35,616 nucleotides of DNA. Source: Erysipelotrichaceae bacterium. GTDB lineage: Bacteria; Bacillota_I; Bacilli_A; Erysipelotrichales; Coprobacillaceae. The notes beneath the pieces were generated by a model. The model worked only from the letters and a program-made list of their open reading frames with translations. It searched no databases and was not told where the DNA came from. Positions 1-8,563 of the stretch are shown here, piece by piece (position 1 is the first letter of the stretch; every line of letters starts with the position of its first letter). The DNA lies in contig JAJQFG010000133.1 in NCBI GenBank assembly GCA_021201315.1, forward strand, positions 1 to 35,616, in the 5' to 3' direction. A program made the translations under genes and the position numbers.

Positions 1-61
1 ATATTATGAATTGTGAAATTTTTTCTTGACAAAGGTCACTTCATAACAGGAGGATGAGATC

Positions 62-1627
62 ATGTATTATTTAAATGTTGATAGACCAATTGAAAGATTC
101 ACCAAGATTGCTCAAAATCCGCTATATGTTGATAAAAGTCTTTTAATAAATAAAATTGCATCATCTTTAGGAAATGGATTGGGACATGATATTTGTATTA
201 CTCGTCCTCGAAGATTTGGAAAGACAGTTAATGCTGATATGCTTGCTAGTTATTATTGTAAAGCATATGATACAAAAGATATATTTGATCAGTTAAAGAT
301 AGCTAAGTGTGACAGTTATTTAAAAAATTTAAATCAATATAATGTTATTTATATGAATATGGCTGCAATGCCTAGAAATTGTCAATCATATAATGGCTAT
401 ATATCTTATATAGAACATAATCTTATTTCAGATTTAAAGTCTTCATATTCTATAGATTTATCGTCTGAATATCCTATTAGTGAATATTTTTATCAAACAA
501 AAGATTCTTTTGTTTTCATATTAGATGAATGGGATAGTGTTCTCTATGAGGACTTTATGGAAGAAAGTGATGAAAAGAAATATTTAAAGTTTTTAAGAGA
601 TCTTATCAAAGATCAATCATATGTTATTATGGCTTACATGACAGGTATTCTTCCAATTGTGAAACATTCATCTGGTTCTGATCTAAATAATTTCATTGAA
701 TATAATTTTATCAATGATAGAAGATACAATGAGTATTTTGGTTTTACTGAAGAAGAAGTGAGCGAATTGTGTCAAAAATATCCTTATATGAAATATTCGG
801 ATTTAGAATATTGGTATGATGGTTATTATACAAATGATGGTAAAAAATTATTTAATCCACGTAGTGTAAGAAATGCATTTGATAATCAATATTGTGATAA
901 TTATTGGACATCTACAGGTCCTATGAGTGAAATATCTGATTGTATAGAGGATAATATTGATGATGTTAGAGATGATATGATACAATTAGTTTCTGGTACA
1001 CCTGTTGAAGTTGATATTATGGAATATTTAGATAAAGATGATAATCTTGATACAAGAGATGAAATATTATCATCGATGGTTATTTTTGGCTTTTTAACAT
1101 ATCATGATGATTGTCTTTATATTCCTAATCATGAGTTGATGTTGAAGTTTGAAAAAATATTAAATAGAAAAGATATGGGTGATTATCATGAAATAGTTAA
1201 GCAAAGTAAGTTGATATTAAAAGCAACTTTAAATAAAGATGAAGCGTTACTTGCATCTATGATTGAAGAAGCACATGATAAAGAAGTGGATTTATTTCAT
1301 TATAACGACGAGAACAGTTTAGCTTGTTTATTAACGGTTTGTTATATATATGCCAGAAAGTTTTATAAAGTTAGACGTGAAGAAGTAACAGGCAAAGGTC
1401 GTTGTGATATGATATTTATACCGCAAAGATCTAATAGGCCAGTAATGATTATAGAATTAAAGGTTAAAGGTACACCTCAGGAAGCTATTGATCAAATTAT
1501 CAATAAAAATTATATCGATAAGGTTAAAGATTATAAAGAAATCTTATTAGTAGGTATTACTTATAATCCTGATAGTAGTCAAGCTAATTATAAGAAACAT
1601 CAATGTAAAATATTACAATATAAGTAA
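62..1627 (+). CDS. AAA-ATPase-like protein with C-terminal PD-(D/E)XK nuclease domain
   Basis: 521-residue protein of the AAA-ATPase-like (PF09820) plus PDDEXK_9 (PF08011) architecture. A P-loop, RPRRFGKT, lies at residues 48-55, and a Walker B-like VFILDEWD at 151-158. The C-terminal nuclease-like fold shows D449 (GRCDMIFIP) and E465-L-K467 (MIIELKV), the D...ExK signature. A strong ribosome binding site (AGGAGG) precedes the ATG, and a terminator directly follows, so the gene is probably monocistronic. A TTGACA hexamer at 26-31 has no clear -10 partner. Such genes are often multicopy in gut Firmicutes and Bacteroidetes; their biological role is not established. Family assignment is confident; any defence or DNA-processing role is inference. 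Confidence 0.85.
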   Translation: MYYLNVDRPIERFTKIAQNPLYVDKSLLINKIASSLGNGLGHDICITRPRRFGKTVNADMLASYYCKAYDTKDIFDQLKIAKCDSYLKNLNQYNVIYMNMAAMPRNCQSYNGYISYIEHNLISDLKSSYSIDLSSEYPISEYFYQTKDSFVFILDEWDSVLYEDFMEESDEKKYLKFLRDLIKDQSYVIMAYMTGILPIVKHSSGSDLNNFIEYNFINDRRYNEYFGFTEEEVSELCQKYPYMKYSDLEYWYDGYYTNDGKKLFNPRSVRNAFDNQYCDNYWTSTGPMSEISDCIEDNIDDVRDDMIQLVSGTPVEVDIMEYLDKDDNLDTRDEILSSMVIFGFLTYHDDCLYIPNHELMLKFEKILNRKDMGDYHEIVKQSKLILKATLNKDEALLASMIEEAHDKEVDLFHYNDENSLACLLTVCYIYARKFYKVRREEVTGKGRCDMIFIPQRSNRPVMIIELKVKGTPQEAIDQIINKNYIDKVKDYKEILLVGITYNPDSSQANYKKHQCKILQYK

Positions 1628-1630
1628 TTT

Positions 1631-1655
1631 GACGGGAATATTTCCCGTCATTTTT
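1631..1655 (+). terminator. Intrinsic terminator after the AAA-ATPase-like gene
   Basis: Perfect 8-bp stem GACGGGAA / TTCCCGTC with a TAT loop, followed by ATTTTT. It starts four bases after the upstream stop codon. Confidence 0.85.
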
Positions 1656-1674
1656 AGAGTGATAAAAATAATTC

Positions 1675-1703
1675 TTGTATTTTAAAATTTGATATGTTAA
1701 TAT
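1675..1703 (+). promoter_or_regulatory. Candidate sigma-A promoter of the DEAD-box helicase gene
   Basis: TTGTAT (1675-1680), a 17-bp spacer, then TAATAT (1698-1703). It lies between the upstream terminator and the helicase ribosome binding site. The hexamers are imperfect, so this is a candidate only. Confidence 0.4.
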
Positions 1704-1730
1704 CTCTTTTGCTTTTAGGAGGTTGATGGT

Positions 1731-3275
1731 ATGACATTTAATGAATTAGAATTATCCAATGATGTATTAAAAGGTATAGAAGATATGGGATTTAAAACAC
1801 CTACACCTATACAAGAAAAATCCATACCCTTATTACTTAATGGTAGAGATATTATTGGACAAGCACAGACAGGAACAGGTAAAACTTTAGCATTTGGTAG
1901 TGTTATATTATCAACTTTACAAAAAGATGTAAAACATATCCAAACTTTGATTTTATCGCCCACAAGAGAATTAGCTATGCAAATTGAAGATGAATTGAAA
2001 CGTATTGGTAAATATACGAATTATAAAACAATTTGTGTTTATGGTGGTAGTGATATTAATTTACAAATGCGTTCTTTAAATAAAGGTGTTGATATTGTCG
2101 TAGGGACACCAGGACGTGTTTTAGATTTAATTAGACGTAAGGCTTTAAATATAGAAAATATTTCATGGATGGTTTTAGATGAAGCCGATGAAATGTTGAA
2201 TATGGGTTTTATTGAAGATATTGAAAGTATTTTAGAAAAGACTCCTGAAGATAAACAAACGGCTTTATTTTCTGCAACCATGCCAAGTGAAATCAAGAAA
2301 ATTGCTAGTCAATATATGCAATTTGACTATAAAATGATTCAAATCAAAGCTAAAACTATGACAGCTACAACTGTATCACAATACTACTTTGTGACAACGC
2401 AAAATCAAAGATTTGAAACATTATGTCGTATATTAGATTCAAGAGATATGCAAAGAACCTTAATCTTTTGTAAAACCAAAAGAAGTGTAGATGAAGTCGT
2501 TGCTGCTATGAGTCAAAAACATTATAGTGTTGAAGCTTTGCATGGTGATTTATCTCAACCACAACGTATTAATACTTTAAAAAGATTTAAAAATGGTCAT
2601 ATTCAGTTTTTAGTTGCAACGGATGTTGCTGCTAGAGGAATTGATATAGATGATATTTCTCATGTGATTAATTATGAATTACCACAGGAGGATGAATTAT
2701 ATATTCATCGTATTGGTAGAACTGGTAGAGCAAATAAAAAGGGTATTGCTTATAGTATTGTAACGAGTAGAGAAAAGAGATTTTTAGATAGTATTGCAAG
2801 AAAGACAAATAGTCATATGGAGGAATTGAAGATTCCTAGTAATGATGAAATATTTGAACAAAAATCTAAGGATTTATTATTTGAAGTTCAAGAGCGTATT
2901 TTAAAAGGGCAATTGGATAATTATAAAAGATTATTAAGAGATATTCCAAAATCTATGCAAAAAGATGTGATGGCTGGTATGTTAGCAATGCTTTATGAGG
3001 AAAGAGTAGGGTTTGATTATCAGCAGCTAGACGATCATCAAGAAGATCGATTGTTTTTAAGTGTTGGTTCTATAGATAAGGTTAATGTTAGAGATATTAT
3101 TGATTTTTTACAACGATATGGACAAGTAAAACGTAGTGATATTGGCGATATTTCTATTAAACGTAAGTTTACTTTTGTGAGTATTAAAAGTAATGTGAGT
3201 GAACAGGTTGTAGAAAATTGTTATAATGAAAAAATCAAAGGTAGAAGAGTGAGATTAGAATATAGTGAAGAGTGA
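1731..3275 (+). CDS. DEAD-box ATP-dependent RNA helicase with C-terminal DbpA-type RNA-binding domain
   Basis: 514-residue superfamily 2 RNA helicase. Visible motifs in order: Q motif around GFKTPTPIQ (20-28), motif I AQTGTGKT (45-52), PTREL (78-82), TPGR (126-129), DEAD (150-153), SAT (181-183), and motif VI HRIGRTGR near residue 330. The C-terminal part from about 440 (RLFLSVGSIDKVNVRDIIDF) resembles the DbpA/CshA RNA-binding domain (PF03880), which helps target structured RNA. Homologues act in ribosome assembly, mRNA turnover and cold growth; which of these applies here cannot be read from the sequence. AGGAGG lies just upstream of the ATG and a terminator follows, so the gene is probably transcribed alone. 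Family certain; exact orthology (DeaD, CshA or DbpA/YxiN) not assigned. Confidence 0.93.
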   Translation: MTFNELELSNDVLKGIEDMGFKTPTPIQEKSIPLLLNGRDIIGQAQTGTGKTLAFGSVILSTLQKDVKHIQTLILSPTRELAMQIEDELKRIGKYTNYKTICVYGGSDINLQMRSLNKGVDIVVGTPGRVLDLIRRKALNIENISWMVLDEADEMLNMGFIEDIESILEKTPEDKQTALFSATMPSEIKKIASQYMQFDYKMIQIKAKTMTATTVSQYYFVTTQNQRFETLCRILDSRDMQRTLIFCKTKRSVDEVVAAMSQKHYSVEALHGDLSQPQRINTLKRFKNGHIQFLVATDVAARGIDIDDISHVINYELPQEDELYIHRIGRTGRANKKGIAYSIVTSREKRFLDSIARKTNSHMEELKIPSNDEIFEQKSKDLLFEVQERILKGQLDNYKRLLRDIPKSMQKDVMAGMLAMLYEERVGFDYQQLDDHQEDRLFLSVGSIDKVNVRDIIDFLQRYGQVKRSDIGDISIKRKFTFVSIKSNVSEQVVENCYNEKIKGRRVRLEYSEE

Positions 3276-3280
3276 TTCTA

Positions 3281-3311
3281 AGTGATTATTAGCTTATAAT
3301 CACTTTTTTTT
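3281..3311 (+). terminator. Intrinsic terminator after the helicase gene
   Basis: 9-bp stem AGTGATTAT / ATAATCACT with loop TAGCTT, followed by a run of eight T. Confidence 0.88.
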
Positions 3312-3332
3312 AAAAATAAATGAATTTTGTTG

Positions 3333-3361
3333 TTGAAAGGAAGTCTTACATTGTGTATAAT
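3333..3361 (+). promoter_or_regulatory. Sigma-A promoter of ppdK
   Basis: TTGAAA (3333-3338), exactly 17 bp, then consensus TATAAT (3356-3361). It sits 32 bp upstream of the ppdK start, between the helicase terminator and the GGAGG ribosome binding site. Confidence 0.75.
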
Positions 3362-3393
3362 GATTCAAGTAGTTATGAAGGAGGAAAAAATAA

Positions 3394-6039
3394 ATGACAA
3401 AGAAATATGTCTACCTATTTAGCGAAGGTAATAAAGACATGAGAAACCTTCTTGGTGGTAAAGGTGCAAACCTTGCAGAAATGACTAACTTAGACTTACC
3501 AGTACCAAGAGGATTTACTGTTACTACTGAAGCTTGTACTAGATATTATGAAGACGGTAAACAAATCGCACCAGAAATCGAAGAAGAAATTGCTGGAAAA
3601 CTAGTAGAATTAGAAAAAATTACAGGAAAAACAATGGGAGATGCTAAAAATCCATTATTAGTTTCTGTAAGATCAGGAGCAAGAGCTTCTATGCCTGGTA
3701 TGATGGATACTGTATTAAACTTAGGTATGAACGATGAAGTTGCTAAAGGATTTGCTGAAACAACTAACAATCCTCGTTTTGTATATGATAGCTATCGTCG
3801 TTTTATTCAAATGTTCGCAGATGTTGTTAAAGGATATCCAAAGAGTTCATTTGAAAGAAAATTTGATGTTATTAAAGAAGAAAAAGGTGTTCAATATGAC
3901 ACTGAATTAACAGCTGAAGACTTAATGGAAGTTGTTGAAATCTATAAGAATGAATATAAAGCAATTTCTGGTGTAGATTTCCCACAAGATCCACGTGAAC
4001 AATTGATGGAAGCTGTTAAAGCTGTATTTGGTTCTTGGAACAATGATCGTGCTATTTCTTATAGACGTATGAATGATATTCCAAGTAGCTGGGGAACAGC
4101 TGTAAACGTACAAGAAATGGTTTATGGTAACCGTGGAGATACTTCAGGAACTGGTGTTGCCTTCACAAGAAACCCTGCAACTGGTGAAAAGAAGCTTTAT
4201 GGTGAATACTTAATGAATGCACAAGGTGAAGACGTTGTTGCTGGTATTCGTACACCTCAACCAATTGATACATTAAAAGATATTTTACCTGATTGCTATG
4301 ATCAATTCGTAAAGATCAATAAAACTCTTGAAGATCATTATAGAGATATGCAAGATATGGAATTCACTATTGAAGATGGTAAATTATTCATGTTACAAAC
4401 TCGTAATGGTAAGAGAACTGCACAAGCTGCATTAAAGGTTGCAATTGATTTAGTTAAAGAAGGTATGATCACTGAGGAAGAAGCTTTATTAAGAGTTGAA
4501 CCAAAACAATTAGATCAATTATTACACCCTAACTTTGATGCTGATGCATTAAAAGCTGCTAAAGTAGTTGCTACTGGTTTAGCTGCATCTCCAGGTGCTG
4601 CTACTGGTCATATTTATTTCACAGCTGAAGATGCTTTAAATGCTAGTAAAAATGGTGTACAAGACATCTTATTAGTTCGTCTTGAAACTTCTCCAGAAGA
4701 TATCGAAGGTATGAACGTTGCTCATGGTATCTTAACTGTACGTGGTGGTATGACTTCTCATGCTGCTGTTGTAGCTAGAGGTATGGGTACTTGCTGTGTA
4801 TCTGGATGTGGTGCTTTAAAGATTGATGAAGAAGCTAAAGTATTAACTACTCCAGATGGAAAAGAATATCATGAAGGTGACTATATGTCATTAAATGGTA
4901 GCACAGGTGATGTTTATGGTGAACAAATCAAGACTGTTGATTCAACTATTAGTGGTGATTTCGAAACATTTATGGGATGGGCTGACAAAGCTCGTAAGTT
5001 AAAAGTACGTGCTAATGCTGATAACCCTAGAGATGCTAAGCAAGCTCGTAAATTCGGTGCTGAAGGTATCGGTTTATGTAGAACAGAACATATGTTCTTT
5101 GATGAAGAAAGACTCTTCAACTTTAGACGTATGATTACTGCAGAAGATGTTGAAACAAGAAAAGAAGCTTTGGATAAGATTATGCCTTATCAAAAATCTG
5201 ATTTTAAAGCATTATTCAAGGCTATGGAAGGTTATTCAGTAACAATCCGTTTCTTAGATCCACCTTTACATGAATTCTTACCTCATACTGATGAAGAAAT
5301 CAAACCATTGGCTGAAAGCTTAGGTATGACTTTTGAAGCTTTAAAAGCTCGTGTTGAATCATTAAAAGAATTCAACCCTATGATGGGTCATAGAGGATGC
5401 CGTTTATCAGTAACATATCCTGAAATCGCTGAAATGCAAACAAGAGCTGTTATTGAAGCTGCAATCGAAGTTAACCAAGAAGATGGTTTAAATGTTGTTC
5501 CTGAAATCATGATTCCATTAGTTGGAGATGTTAAGGAATTAAAATATGTTAAGAGTTTTGTAACTAAAACAGCTGATAAAGTTATTGCTGAAGCTGGTGT
5601 TGATTTACAATATAAAGTTGGTACTATGATTGAAATTCCAAGAGCTGCATTAACAGCTGATAAGATTGCTGAAGAAGCTGAATTCTTTAGTTTCGGTACT
5701 AACGACTTAACTCAAATGACTTACGGTTTCAGCCGTGATGATGCTGCTAAATTCTTAGATGACTATTATAATAAACAAATCTTCGAATCAGATCCATTTG
5801 CTAAATTAGATCAAGAAGGTGTTGGTCAATTAGTTCAAATGGCTGCTAAGAAAGGTAGAGAAACTCGTCCTGATATCCATTTAGGTATCTGTGGTGAACA
5901 TGGTGGTGAAGCAAGTTCTGTAGAATTCTGCCATAGAGCTGGATTAGACTATGTATCATGCTCTCCATTCCGTGTACCTTTAGCAAGATTAGCTGCTGCA
6001 CAAGCTGCTGTTAAAGAAAAAATGGGTATTACTGAATAG
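3394..6039 (+). CDS. ppdK: Pyruvate, phosphate dikinase
   Basis: 881 residues, the usual length of bacterial PPDK. It interconverts pyruvate + ATP + Pi with PEP + AMP + PPi in the cytoplasm and often serves as a PPi-dependent glycolytic enzyme in anaerobes. The N-terminal ATP-grasp part begins with LLGGKGANLAEM. The swivelling phosphohistidine domain carries GGMTSHAAVVARG with catalytic His456. The C-terminal PEP/pyruvate barrel carries GICGEHGG with catalytic Cys833. AAGGAGG precedes the ATG. Codons are markedly more regular than in neighbouring genes (many GCT, GAA, GGT and AAC), suggesting high expression. Own promoter and terminator, so monocistronic. No PPDK regulatory protein gene is adjacent. 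Confidence 0.98.
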   Translation: MTKKYVYLFSEGNKDMRNLLGGKGANLAEMTNLDLPVPRGFTVTTEACTRYYEDGKQIAPEIEEEIAGKLVELEKITGKTMGDAKNPLLVSVRSGARASMPGMMDTVLNLGMNDEVAKGFAETTNNPRFVYDSYRRFIQMFADVVKGYPKSSFERKFDVIKEEKGVQYDTELTAEDLMEVVEIYKNEYKAISGVDFPQDPREQLMEAVKAVFGSWNNDRAISYRRMNDIPSSWGTAVNVQEMVYGNRGDTSGTGVAFTRNPATGEKKLYGEYLMNAQGEDVVAGIRTPQPIDTLKDILPDCYDQFVKINKTLEDHYRDMQDMEFTIEDGKLFMLQTRNGKRTAQAALKVAIDLVKEGMITEEEALLRVEPKQLDQLLHPNFDADALKAAKVVATGLAASPGAATGHIYFTAEDALNASKNGVQDILLVRLETSPEDIEGMNVAHGILTVRGGMTSHAAVVARGMGTCCVSGCGALKIDEEAKVLTTPDGKEYHEGDYMSLNGSTGDVYGEQIKTVDSTISGDFETFMGWADKARKLKVRANADNPRDAKQARKFGAEGIGLCRTEHMFFDEERLFNFRRMITAEDVETRKEALDKIMPYQKSDFKALFKAMEGYSVTIRFLDPPLHEFLPHTDEEIKPLAESLGMTFEALKARVESLKEFNPMMGHRGCRLSVTYPEIAEMQTRAVIEAAIEVNQEDGLNVVPEIMIPLVGDVKELKYVKSFVTKTADKVIAEAGVDLQYKVGTMIEIPRAALTADKIAEEAEFFSFGTNDLTQMTYGFSRDDAAKFLDDYYNKQIFESDPFAKLDQEGVGQLVQMAAKKGRETRPDIHLGICGEHGGEASSVEFCHRAGLDYVSCSPFRVPLARLAAAQAAVKEKMGITE

Positions 6040-6050
6040 TATATACATAT

Positions 6051-6080
6051 AGAGATATGCATTGCATATCTCTTTTTTTT
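6051..6080 (+). terminator. Strong intrinsic terminator after ppdK
   Basis: Perfect 10-bp stem AGAGATATGC / GCATATCTCT, ATT loop, then a T-run through 6080. Confidence 0.93.
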
Positions 6081-6131
6081 GATTAAATTTTTATTTTTGA
6101 TATATAATTTTAATATATTTATTAAAATCTA

Positions 6132-6160
6132 TTGAAGTACAATAAATTGTACGTTATAAT
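6132..6160 (+). promoter_or_regulatory. Promoter with embedded palindromic operator of the yefM-yoeB operon
   Basis: TTGAAG (6132-6137), a 17-bp spacer, and perfect TATAAT (6155-6160). The spacer holds the palindrome GTACAAT-AA-ATTGTAC (6137-6152), overlapping the last base of the -35 box. YefM-YoeB complexes are known to bind TGTACA-containing palindromes in their own promoter, so this is very probably the autoregulatory operator. Confidence 0.8.
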
Positions 6161-6180
6161 ATGGTTGAGGAGGTTGAATT

Positions 6181-6438
6181 ATGCAAGCTATAAATTATTC
6201 TACTTTAAGAAGTTCAATGAAACATTATTTTGATATGATTACTGATTCTTTTGAAACAATGATTGTTACACGAAAAAATGGTAAAAATATAGTATTTATG
6301 TCTGAAGAAACTTATAATAATCTTATTGAAAATAATTATCTTACTCAAAACAAAGCAAATTATGATTGGTTAATTGAATCAAAACAACAATTAGAATCTG
6401 GAAAAGTCGTAGTGAAAAATATAGAGGATTTATTATGA
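6181..6438 (+). CDS. yefM: YefM/Phd-family antitoxin
   Basis: 85-residue antitoxin. The N-terminal half (MQAINYSTLRSSMKHYFD through VFMSEETYNNLIE) is the DNA-binding, dimerising Phd/YefM fold. The C-terminal tail is the flexible toxin-binding segment. It neutralises the YoeB toxin encoded immediately downstream and, with it, represses the operon promoter. GAGGAGG lies upstream of the ATG. Its stop overlaps the toxin start by 4 bp (ATGA), so the two proteins are translationally coupled, as is typical for type II modules. Confidence 0.93.
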   Translation: MQAINYSTLRSSMKHYFDMITDSFETMIVTRKNGKNIVFMSEETYNNLIENNYLTQNKANYDWLIESKQQLESGKVVVKNIEDLL

Positions 6439-6692
6439 AAATAGTATTTACTGAAGATGGATGGATTGACTATACTTATTGGCAAACGGAAGATCGTAAA
6501 ACTTTAAAAAGAATTAATAAACTTATTCAAGATATAAACAGAAATGGAAATGATGGACTAGGTAAACCAGAACCTCTAAAAGGAAATTTATCAGGATTAT
6601 GGAGTAGACGAATTAATGATTACGATAGACTTATTTATAAGATTGATGACGAGAATATTTATATCTTATCATGTCGCTATCATTATAAATAA
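6435..6692 (+). CDS. yoeB: YoeB-family mRNA endoribonuclease toxin
   Basis: 85 residues, the standard length of YoeB/Txe toxins. It is a RelE-fold RNase that cleaves mRNA in the ribosomal A site when its antitoxin is lost. Catalytic residues fall at the same numbers as in E. coli YoeB: Glu46 (GKPEPLKG), Arg65 (NDYDRLIY), and His83-Tyr84 at the C terminus (CRYHYK). All are intact, so the toxin is predicted to be active. It starts within the last codon of the antitoxin gene. Confidence 0.95.
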   Translation: MKIVFTEDGWIDYTYWQTEDRKTLKRINKLIQDINRNGNDGLGKPEPLKGNLSGLWSRRINDYDRLIYKIDDENIYILSCRYHYK

Positions 6693-6750
6693 TCTTACAT
6701 TTTTGTGTTCTAAGAACAAATTATTTTCTTCTTTTTGTATCATAAAATAA

Positions 6751-6778
6751 TTGTATATTTCTAGAATTTGATTATAAT
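6751..6778 (+). promoter_or_regulatory. Candidate promoter of the RraA-like gene
   Basis: TTGTAT (6751-6756), a 16-bp spacer, and perfect TATAAT (6773-6778), 23 bp upstream of the start codon. The -35 is weak but the -10 is consensus. Confidence 0.55.
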
Positions 6779-6801
6779 ACATTATTGGTGAGGAGAGAAT
6801 C

Positions 6802-7491
6802 ATGAGTGTAGGAAATAGAATATATAAAAAGTTTAAAAGAATTGATCCATCATTATATGCTGATTTTAATGATATTCCTGTAGCTAATATAGGTGATGCA
6901 TCCATGAAAATAGCCTGTGTAGATAGCCATATACGTTCGATGAATCATCATCGTCTTATTGGACAAGCTTATACTGTAAGAGTACCTGAAGGTGATAATT
7001 TATTGGTATTTTATGCTATTGATAATGCAAGTGCTGGTGATATTATTGTAATTGATGGTGATGGTTATAGTCAAAGAGCTTTATTTGGGGAAATATTATT
7101 AACCATGGCTAAAAAGAAAAATATTGGTGGTTTTATTATTAATGGGGCTATTAGAGATTATGATGCTATTGAAAAGTCTGATATTCCTGTTTTTGCTAGT
7201 GGAATCAGTCCTAATGGACCATATCGTAATGGCTTTGGTGAAGTGAATGTACCAGTTGTTATTGATGGAAAAGTGATACAGCCTGGAGATGTTGTCATTG
7301 GTGATGATGAAGGTATTGCGGTTGTTGCTTTTCATGATATTGAGTCTGTATTAAAAGAAGCTAAGAAGATTAAAGAGAATGAAGAAGCTTTACTTAAGAA
7401 GATTAAAGAAAATGATGAAAATCAAATAGATTGGGTATATCAAAAGTTAAAAGATTTGAATTGCGAAATTATTGATGATGTTTATGAGTAG
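6802..7491 (+). CDS. RraA-like / 4-hydroxy-4-methyl-2-oxoglutarate aldolase family protein
   Basis: 229-residue member of the RraA/HMG-aldolase fold (PF03737). The family core is clear: IGDAS near residue 32, the active-site stretch FIINGAIRDYDAI with Arg118-Asp119 (substrate- and metal-binding positions in class II pyruvate aldolases), then PNGPYRNGFGEVNVPV and PGDVVIGDDEGIAVV. Family members are either metal-dependent pyruvate aldolases/oxaloacetate decarboxylases or, in proteobacteria, RNase E inhibitors. The intact Arg-Asp pair favours enzyme activity, but no pathway neighbours reveal the substrate. A charged, Lys/Glu-rich helix extends the C terminus. GAGGAG precedes the ATG; a terminator follows. 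Confidence 0.85.
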   Translation: MSVGNRIYKKFKRIDPSLYADFNDIPVANIGDASMKIACVDSHIRSMNHHRLIGQAYTVRVPEGDNLLVFYAIDNASAGDIIVIDGDGYSQRALFGEILLTMAKKKNIGGFIINGAIRDYDAIEKSDIPVFASGISPNGPYRNGFGEVNVPVVIDGKVIQPGDVVIGDDEGIAVVAFHDIESVLKEAKKIKENEEALLKKIKENDENQIDWVYQKLKDLNCEIIDDVYE

Positions 7492-7515
7492 ATATGTTTG
7501 TCATATCTGCTTTTT
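7490..7515 (+). terminator. Intrinsic terminator after the RraA-like gene
   Basis: 7-bp stem AGATATG / CATATCT with loop TTTGT, extendable through a G-T pair, then GC and TTTTT. It overlaps the stop codon. Confidence 0.75.
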
Positions 7516-7538
7516 ATCTTTTTTTATGATGTAAAATT

Positions 7539-7547
7539 TGTTATAAT
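7539..7547 (+). promoter_or_regulatory. Extended -10 promoter of the DprA-like gene
   Basis: TG-T-TATAAT, an extended -10 element, 23 bp before the ATG at 7570. No good -35 hexamer is present, which is usual for extended -10 promoters. Confidence 0.55.
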
Positions 7548-7569
7548 GTTTTTCAAGTGTGGTGATGAT

Positions 7570-8562
7570 ATGCGTTTAGAATTAAATTTAGATAGTATTG
7601 CATTACTTCTTTATTGTGGTGATGTAATAGAAACAAATATGTGTCTAACAAATACAGAATGGTTAAGTGTTGAAAAAACACTTAAAAGTGAAACTAGGAA
7701 AACACCATCACGTTTACTTAATATTAGTGAAGATACATTACTTAATATCTATCAATTTGATGAAACAATTACTCAAAAAATACTCTATCGCCTACCTTTA
7801 CTCAATGAACTACTATATGCCTTGTCTCATCTAGAAAACATGGGCATCTTCATAACAACCATCTATGAAGATAATTATCCTAGGATATTACAAAAGAAAC
7901 TCAAAAAAAATGCCCCAACTTATCTCTATTATGTAGGTAATATATCATTAGTTAATCAACCAATGATATCCTTATTAGGTTTACAAAATATTGGTAAGAA
8001 ACAATATGGATTTATTAAAAACTTTGTATCTAAAATTCATAAAGAAAATGAAATATTAGCAACTAATGATACTAAAGGTAGTGATGTTTATGCCTTAAAA
8101 ACTATGATGCGTTTAAATGGTCAAGCTATTTGTTTTTTAAGTTGTCATTTATATGATAAAAAAAAGATTTATTCAAAATATCTTAAAAATAATCAATTAT
8201 TATTAATAAGTGCTATTAATCCTTATAGTGAATTTAATGTTACAAATGCTTTAGATTGTAATAACTATATCAGTTGTCTAAGTGAAATACAATTGATATC
8301 ATCTTTGCAAGCTAATAGTGGTGCTGTATGGTTTACAGCTATGCAGGTATTACATTATAAGTGGACTAAAATATTAGTACTGAATGATTTTATGTATAGT
8401 GGTAATATTAAATTATTAGAGATGGGTGCTATTCCTATATCTTATAATGATATTAAATCAAAACTATCAATTAAAGAATTAATAGAAAAAAATAATACAA
8501 TAAAGGAGGAAAATAAAATTCAAGTAGAACAATTATCAATATTTGAATTAATGGATAAGTAA
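7570..8562 (+). CDS. Degenerate DprA-like (Smf family) protein
   Basis: 330 residues when started at the ATG preceded by GGTGATGAT; longer upstream reading is unsupported. The layout follows DprA: a short N-terminal helical part, then the lead-in found before the Rossmann fold (GIFITTIYEDNYPRILQKKL...APTYLYYVGN), then a Rossmann-like core and a late GAVWFTAMQVL segment matching the SG.l.Ta..A region. The hallmark motifs are not recognisable: GSR is replaced by GLQ, and SGxAxGID by TNDTKGSDVYA. DprA loads RecA on ssDNA in competence; with these motifs lost this is probably a divergent paralogue with altered function. The rhomboid gene follows after 1 bp, so the two are co-transcribed. An intact A8 run lies in this gene. 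Confidence 0.7.
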   Translation: MRLELNLDSIALLLYCGDVIETNMCLTNTEWLSVEKTLKSETRKTPSRLLNISEDTLLNIYQFDETITQKILYRLPLLNELLYALSHLENMGIFITTIYEDNYPRILQKKLKKNAPTYLYYVGNISLVNQPMISLLGLQNIGKKQYGFIKNFVSKIHKENEILATNDTKGSDVYALKTMMRLNGQAICFLSCHLYDKKKIYSKYLKNNQLLLISAINPYSEFNVTNALDCNNYISCLSEIQLISSLQANSGAVWFTAMQVLHYKWTKILVLNDFMYSGNIKLLEMGAIPISYNDIKSKLSIKELIEKNNTIKEENKIQVEQLSIFELMDK

Positions 8563-8563
8563 T

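Noticed and set aside
1-61. Promoter for the first gene using TTGACA at 26-31
   Set aside because: No acceptable -10 hexamer at 16-18 bp; the region there is already the ribosome binding site.
2039-2296. Minus-strand open frames opposite the helicase and ppdK genes
   Set aside because: They lie entirely within well-supported genes on the other strand and show no ribosome binding site or family features.
3362-3393. Riboswitch upstream of ppdK
   Set aside because: The leader is only about 30 nt, too short for a structured switch.
7498-7569. Longer N terminus for the DprA-like protein
   Set aside because: The extension covers the terminator and the extended -10 promoter; the ATG at 7570 has a suitable ribosome binding site.
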